DNA from: Mammaliicoccus sciuri | GTDB lineage: Bacteria > Bacillota > Bacilli > Staphylococcales > Staphylococcaceae | Assembly (NCBI RefSeq): GCF_002901825.1 | Contig: NZ_PPQD01000002.1 | Coordinates: 1-64,000 of the forward strand | Direction: 5' to 3' | DNA: 64,000 nt | Shown here: one piece after another, positions 60,804 to 64,000 of the stretch | How positions within the stretch are numbered: the stretch's first letter is position 1 | How the letters are laid out: each line of letters opens with the position of its first letter | Made by a program: the position numbers and the translations under genes | Notes under the pieces: generated by a model | Told to the model about the DNA's origin: nothing | What the model saw: the letters and a program-made list of their open reading frames with translations, nothing else | Databases searched by the model: none

Positions 60804-61625
60804 TTAAAATTCTGCTATGACAAGTTTATCTTCAAGGACTTGGTTTACAAAGTTTACTGTTGCTTCTCTTGATATAGGGTTATGTCCTAGCTTTTTATTG
60901 TTGTATAATATGAACTTTATGTTTGAACTGTTTATTTCGTATTTATTTAAGAAACTACAAAATGGATTGAAATGTCTAGTCATATCAGTCTCACATAATC
61001 TGTTTTGGATGTAGTAAATTTTAGGTACATATTTTTGTTTGCGAAATAAGCTCGTGATCGATAGTCTAAGTGCATATTGTTTCTTGATATAATCGCGTGA
61101 ACGGTTGGGAAATATTTTAGTGTATAATTTTTCGACGTTCACTTTATCGTAACGATCTACGTAACATTGTGGATTGTTCACTACAGCAGTTGTGCCTTTA
61201 TGTAATGTTGCTAAATACATAGACATAAAGCCACCTGCTGATGAACCACAATAGACGACATTTTGAGGTTCTATTTGGAGTGCTTGCGTGACTTGTTGCG
61301 CAATTTCAGAATAGTCTTTTAAGAAATGACGTTCTTCTCTTCCAACACCCCAACCAATACGTAATTGCTTATAATGAACAGTTCTGTCATCTATATAAAG
61401 ACAATTTGCATTAAAATCTTCATGCCATTTACTTCTCATAAAGACAGGTGGTTTACTTTTAGATGGATCAATCGCACCATTTGAAAATACAACTAATTTA
61501 TGATTATCTTCTTTAAGATTTAACTTGATATAGATGTCTAATTCATCTTTCATGATTTTCACAACTTGATTATTATGCGCCCATAAAAGGTCATTGTTCA
61601 AATCTTCGTAATTTAATGTTTCCAT
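60804..61625 (-). CDS. Alpha/beta-hydrolase related to accessory Sec protein Asp2
   Basis: The product of about 273 residues has a nucleophile elbow GSSAGGFMSMYLATL near residue 131 and a late LGHNPISREATVNF with a candidate histidine. This GSSAGG-FMSM form and the preceding VVYC strand are seen in Asp2-like and capsule-associated hydrolases. No secY2, secA2 or glycosyltransferase lies nearby, so an accessory Sec role is unsupported. I start at ATG 61625; a GTG four codons earlier abuts the AGGAG ribosome site. Confidence 0.7.
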   Translation of the reverse strand: METLNYEDLNNDLLWAHNNQVVKIMKDELDIYIKLNLKEDNHKLVVFSNGAIDPSKSKPPVFMRSKWHEDFNANCLYIDDRTVHYKQLRIGWGVGREERHFLKDYSEIAQQVTQALQIEPQNVVYCGSSAGGFMSMYLATLHKGTTAVVNNPQCYVDRYDKVNVEKLYTKIFPNRSRDYIKKQYALRLSITSLFRKQKYVPKIYYIQNRLCETDMTRHFNPFCSFLNKYEINSSNIKFILYNNKKLGHNPISREATVNFVNQVLEDKLVIAEF

Positions 61626-61741
61626 GATGTGAAACACTCCTAATGGTTAATATTCATTACAAATACTTAATATAAAATTCAATATAACAAAGTACTCTAG
61701 CAATTAACAATTATATAGTGGAAATTTACAAAAACTTAACA

Positions 61742-61776
61742 AAAAAGAGGCTAGGCATCATGCCCAACCTCTTTTT
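61742..61776 (-). terminator. Terminator of the coiled-coil gene
   Basis: AAGAGGTTGGGCAT and its near complement around a short loop (one mismatch, with G-U) are followed by TTTTTT on the minus strand. Confidence 0.82.
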
Positions 61777-61783
61777 AAAGGGA

Positions 61784-62659
61784 TTAAATATTGAATAATC
61801 TTTGGAAGAATCCTTTTTTCTTAGGTTCTTCTTCAGTTTCTGATTTGATTTCTTCTTTTACTTCTTCTTCTTTGTTTTCTGAAAGCGTTGAAGTTTGTTC
61901 TACTGTCGTTTCAGGTGCTTTTTCTTCAGTAGATGCTGCTTTGTCAGTAGTTTCTTCTTTAGCTGTAGTTGTATCTTCTTCTTTAGATTCTACTACTTTA
62001 TCAGTAGTCGTTTCTGGTTTAACAGCAGTTTCTTTATTTTCTGATTTCACTTCAGCTTGTGTTTCAGATTTAGCTGGCTCTTCAGCTGCAGTAACTTTTG
62101 TTACTTCTTTATCTTCTTGTTTTTTAGTTTCAACTGATTCACTAGAAGTCTTGTCTTTTGAAACTACTTTAGAACTTTGTGGTTGTTCAGCTTGTTTCGT
62201 TTCAACTTTAGTATCATTCTCTTGAGCAGTAGCCTCTGATTGTTGGGGTGCTTGTAATGCTAAAGTTTGTTCTAGTTTCTGTTGTTGAATATGAACTTGT
62301 TGCAACATTTCACCAAGCATTTGTCTTTCTCTACGCATATGTTGAACTTCTAATCTTAATTCTTCAATTAAATGTTGTAGTTCAGGTGTTTGATTAGCAG
62401 GTTCGTCTTTAACAAGAACTTGTAAAAAGTCTTTCTCTTGTTCAAGTGTTTCGAATGCTTGGTCATAACTATTTGTTTCTTTAACCTTTTCTGCTATTTC
62501 TTGGAAAAGTTCAATATCTTCTTCTTGGAAGTCTGTCGCTTCTCTTCCACGATATTCTGTCTTAGAAAGTTGATATCCTCTGTCTTCTAAGTGTTGTACA
62601 ATTTTTCTAACTTGCTTTTCACTAAGACCTACTTTAGTTGCGAATTCTTTAGTTAACAT
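61784..62659 (-). CDS. Helix-turn-helix coiled-coil protein, RacA/pSK1-Par (DUF536)-like
   Basis: This is a protein of about 291 residues. Residues 1-45 form a MerR-like winged helix (LTKEFATKVGLSEKQVRKIV). Residues 95-140 form a coiled coil (LIEELRLEVQHMRRERQMLG). Residues 145-275 are an acidic, E/T/K/S-rich low-complexity stretch, and the end KKKGFFQRLFNI looks like a short amphipathic membrane anchor. This layout is shared by staphylococcal plasmid Par of pSK1 and by B. subtilis RacA, which tethers the origin at the pole. A role in positioning origin DNA is inference. I start at ATG 62659 because AAAGGATG is spaced for it, not for the ATG four codons earlier. Confidence 0.75.
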   Translation of the reverse strand: MLTKEFATKVGLSEKQVRKIVQHLEDRGYQLSKTEYRGREATDFQEEDIELFQEIAEKVKETNSYDQAFETLEQEKDFLQVLVKDEPANQTPELQHLIEELRLEVQHMRRERQMLGEMLQQVHIQQQKLEQTLALQAPQQSEATAQENDTKVETKQAEQPQSSKVVSKDKTSSESVETKKQEDKEVTKVTAAEEPAKSETQAEVKSENKETAVKPETTTDKVVESKEEDTTTAKEETTDKAASTEEKAPETTVEQTSTLSENKEEEVKEEIKSETEEEPKKKGFFQRLFNI

Positions 62660-62700
62660 ATTATAAATCATCCTTTATTTGACAGTAATTTAATAGGTAG

Positions 62701-62722
62701 GGTTGTCTGTCGGCAGACAACC
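62701..62722. promoter_or_regulatory. Perfect inverted repeat between divergent genes
   Basis: GGTTGTCTG (62701-62709) and CAGACAACC (62714-62722) are exact complements around TCGG. The repeat sits 42 bp upstream of the coiled-coil gene and about 150 bp from the symporter gene. It could be an operator or a tight RNA hairpin; neither side has a T run, so it is not a normal terminator. Confidence 0.55.
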
Positions 62723-62869
62723 GTCACACTTCCCTTTATACATTACATGTAAATAACAGAAAGTTCAAGTATTTATTGTATTAATTGTGAAAAGTATTAT
62801 ATGCAAAAAAGAAATATGTTATTATTTAGGAAATTAGAACAATAAAAATTAATATTGGAGCTGTTAGAT

Positions 62870-64000
62870 ATGTCTAATAATACTGAGAAAAAAGCTTTTA
62901 AACCAATTTGGATTATTGTTAGTTTTGTTGTATTAATTGGAATATTGTTATTACCGACTTCAAATGATTTACCTGTTATGGCAAAATGTGCGCTAGCGAT
63001 TTTAGCTTTTGCAGTTATTATGTGGGTAACAGAAGCCGTAACTTATCCTGTGTCAGCGGTCATGATTGTTGGACTGATCGTTGTACTCATTGGATTTAGT
63101 CCAGTTCAAAATTTAGGAGATGCTTTAGGCAATCCGTCAGCAAATGGAAAAGCTTTAGAAGGGGATTCATTACTAGGTACAGGCAATGCGTTACAAATGG
63201 CTTTAAGCGGATTTTCAGGATCTGCAGTGGCACTCGTTGCAGCAGCATTATTCTTAGCTACAGCGATGCAAGTAACCAATTTACATAAACGTTTAGCATT
63301 ACAAGTACTTTCTATTGTAGGAAACAAAACAAATAGAATTGTTATCGGTGCAATTGTAGTTTCTATTATTTTAGCATTCTTTGTACCTTCAGCTACTGCA
63401 AGAGCTGGTGCTGTTGTACCCATCTTATTAGGAATGATTGCTGCATTTAATACATCTAAGAACAGTAAATTAGCAGCATTATTGATTATTACAGCCGTGC
63501 ATGCCGTCTCAATATGGAATATAGGTATTAAGACTGCCGCCGCTCAAAATATCGTTGCGATAGGGTTCATTAATAAATCAATGGGACAAGATGTTTCTTG
63601 GGGTGAATGGTTCTTGTATGCAGCACCATGGGCGATTATCATGTCAGTCGTCTTATACTTTGTGATGATTACTGTCATTAAACCTGAAGAGAAAGAAATA
63701 GAAGGTGGAAATGAATTAGTTAAAGCACAATTAAAAGAATTAGGACCAGTTTCAGCAAGAGAGTGGCGACTCATTACGATTTCTATCTTATTATTATTTT
63801 TCTGGTCTACCGAAAAAGTGCTCCATCCGATTGATTCATCTTCAATAACAATCATTGCATTAGCAATTATGTTAACACCTAAAATCGGTGTCTTTACTTG
63901 GGAAGATGTTGAGAAGAAAATTCCTTGGGGTACAGTTATCGTATTTGGAATTGGTATCTCACTAGGAACAGTATTGTTGGAAACAACAGCGGCACAATGG
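62870..64000 (+). CDS. DASS family sodium/anion symporter (SLC13), 3' end outside window
   Basis: 377 codons are visible from ATG 62870 (TTGGAG upstream) to the window edge with no stop. There are about nine membrane helices so far, with WVTEAVTYPVSAVMIVGL at the N-terminus and FVPSATARAGAVVPILLG in the first substrate-binding half, where SATAR corresponds to the SNT-type signature of DASS carriers. Relatives move dicarboxylates, citrate or sulfate with sodium. The exact anion cannot be read from this part. It diverges from the coiled-coil gene. Confidence 0.88.
   Translation, partial: MSNNTEKKAFKPIWIIVSFVVLIGILLLPTSNDLPVMAKCALAILAFAVIMWVTEAVTYPVSAVMIVGLIVVLIGFSPVQNLGDALGNPSANGKALEGDSLLGTGNALQMALSGFSGSAVALVAAALFLATAMQVTNLHKRLALQVLSIVGNKTNRIVIGAIVVSIILAFFVPSATARAGAVVPILLGMIAAFNTSKNSKLAALLIITAVHAVSIWNIGIKTAAAQNIVAIGFINKSMGQDVSWGEWFLYAAPWAIIMSVVLYFVMITVIKPEEKEIEGGNELVKAQLKELGPVSAREWRLITISILLLFFWSTEKVLHPIDSSSITIIALAIMLTPKIGVFTWEDVEKKIPWGTVIVFGIGISLGTVLLETTAAQW

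Noticed and set aside
61610..61640. Second parS site (TGTTTCAC on the minus strand)
   Set aside because: Only one half matches; the other half reads ATCATG and is not complementary.
61791..62225. Plus-strand 144-residue S/V-rich frame
   Set aside because: It is the antisense of the acidic E/T/K repeats in the coiled-coil gene, whose skewed codons leave the other strand open.

Overview
The window is low-GC Firmicutes DNA spanning a chromosomal replication origin. The gene order dnaA-dnaN, yaaA-recF-gyrB-gyrA, nnrD, hutH, serS, azlC-azlD-metX, yybS-gdpP-rplI-dnaB-purA on the minus strand, and rpmH-rnpA-jag-mnmE-mnmG-rsmG-noc on the plus strand, is that of Staphylococcaceae. A hutP gene, noc lying only about 9 kb from parB, a disulfide-bond gene pair and a type I pantothenate kinase suggest a deep-branching member (Mammaliicoccus/S. 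sciuri group or a Macrococcus relative) rather than S. aureus. This placement is inferred from gene content, not computed.

Left arm (1-32 kb). After a partial tRNA-Glu and a YitT-family gene comes a 1.2 kb gene-poor stretch. It holds a rod-like RNA hairpin, an 11-unit 41-bp tandem array, an IS3-type transposase remnant and a second 41-bp duplication. Then come purA, dnaB, rplI, gdpP and yybS; metX under a SAM riboswitch; azlCD; a YceI protein; serS under a T-box; and a complete-looking hutP-hutH-transporter-hutU-hutI operon with a HutP antitermination site. The convergent nnrD and gyrA share a terminator. The gyrase/recF operon is separated from dnaN by a 4 kb insert (XRE regulator, ABC exporter, BdbD/BdbC) that is bounded by its own terminators.

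Origin (32.1-34.2 kb). DnaA-box clusters flank dnaA on both sides. The dnaA-dnaN spacer carries DnaA boxes, a G-rich step, TAG trios and an AT-rich stretch, which together resemble a basal unwinding site.

Right arm (34-64 kb). The rpmH-to-noc block is followed by a cre-controlled cstA. Next is a minus-strand methionine operon (metI-metC-metF-metE plus a cyclase) under a Met T-box. Then come parB with a parS in its own leader, mscS, a DUF951 gene, ychF and rpsF-ssb-rpsR. An accessory segment (54.4-61.7 kb) holds a broken Abi_2 gene, small enzymes, an unknown papain-like protein, CoaA, a VOC protein and an Asp2-like hydrolase. The window closes with a RacA/pSK1-Par-like coiled-coil protein and a truncated DASS anion symporter.

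Themes: most genes run away from the origin. Four classes of cis-acting RNA control are visible (S-box, two T-boxes, a HutP site and an S6:S18 leader). Chromosome organisation genes and sites (DnaA boxes, noc, parB, parS, a Noc-like site and possibly the coiled-coil protein) cluster here. No rRNA genes, CRISPR arrays or prophage were seen.
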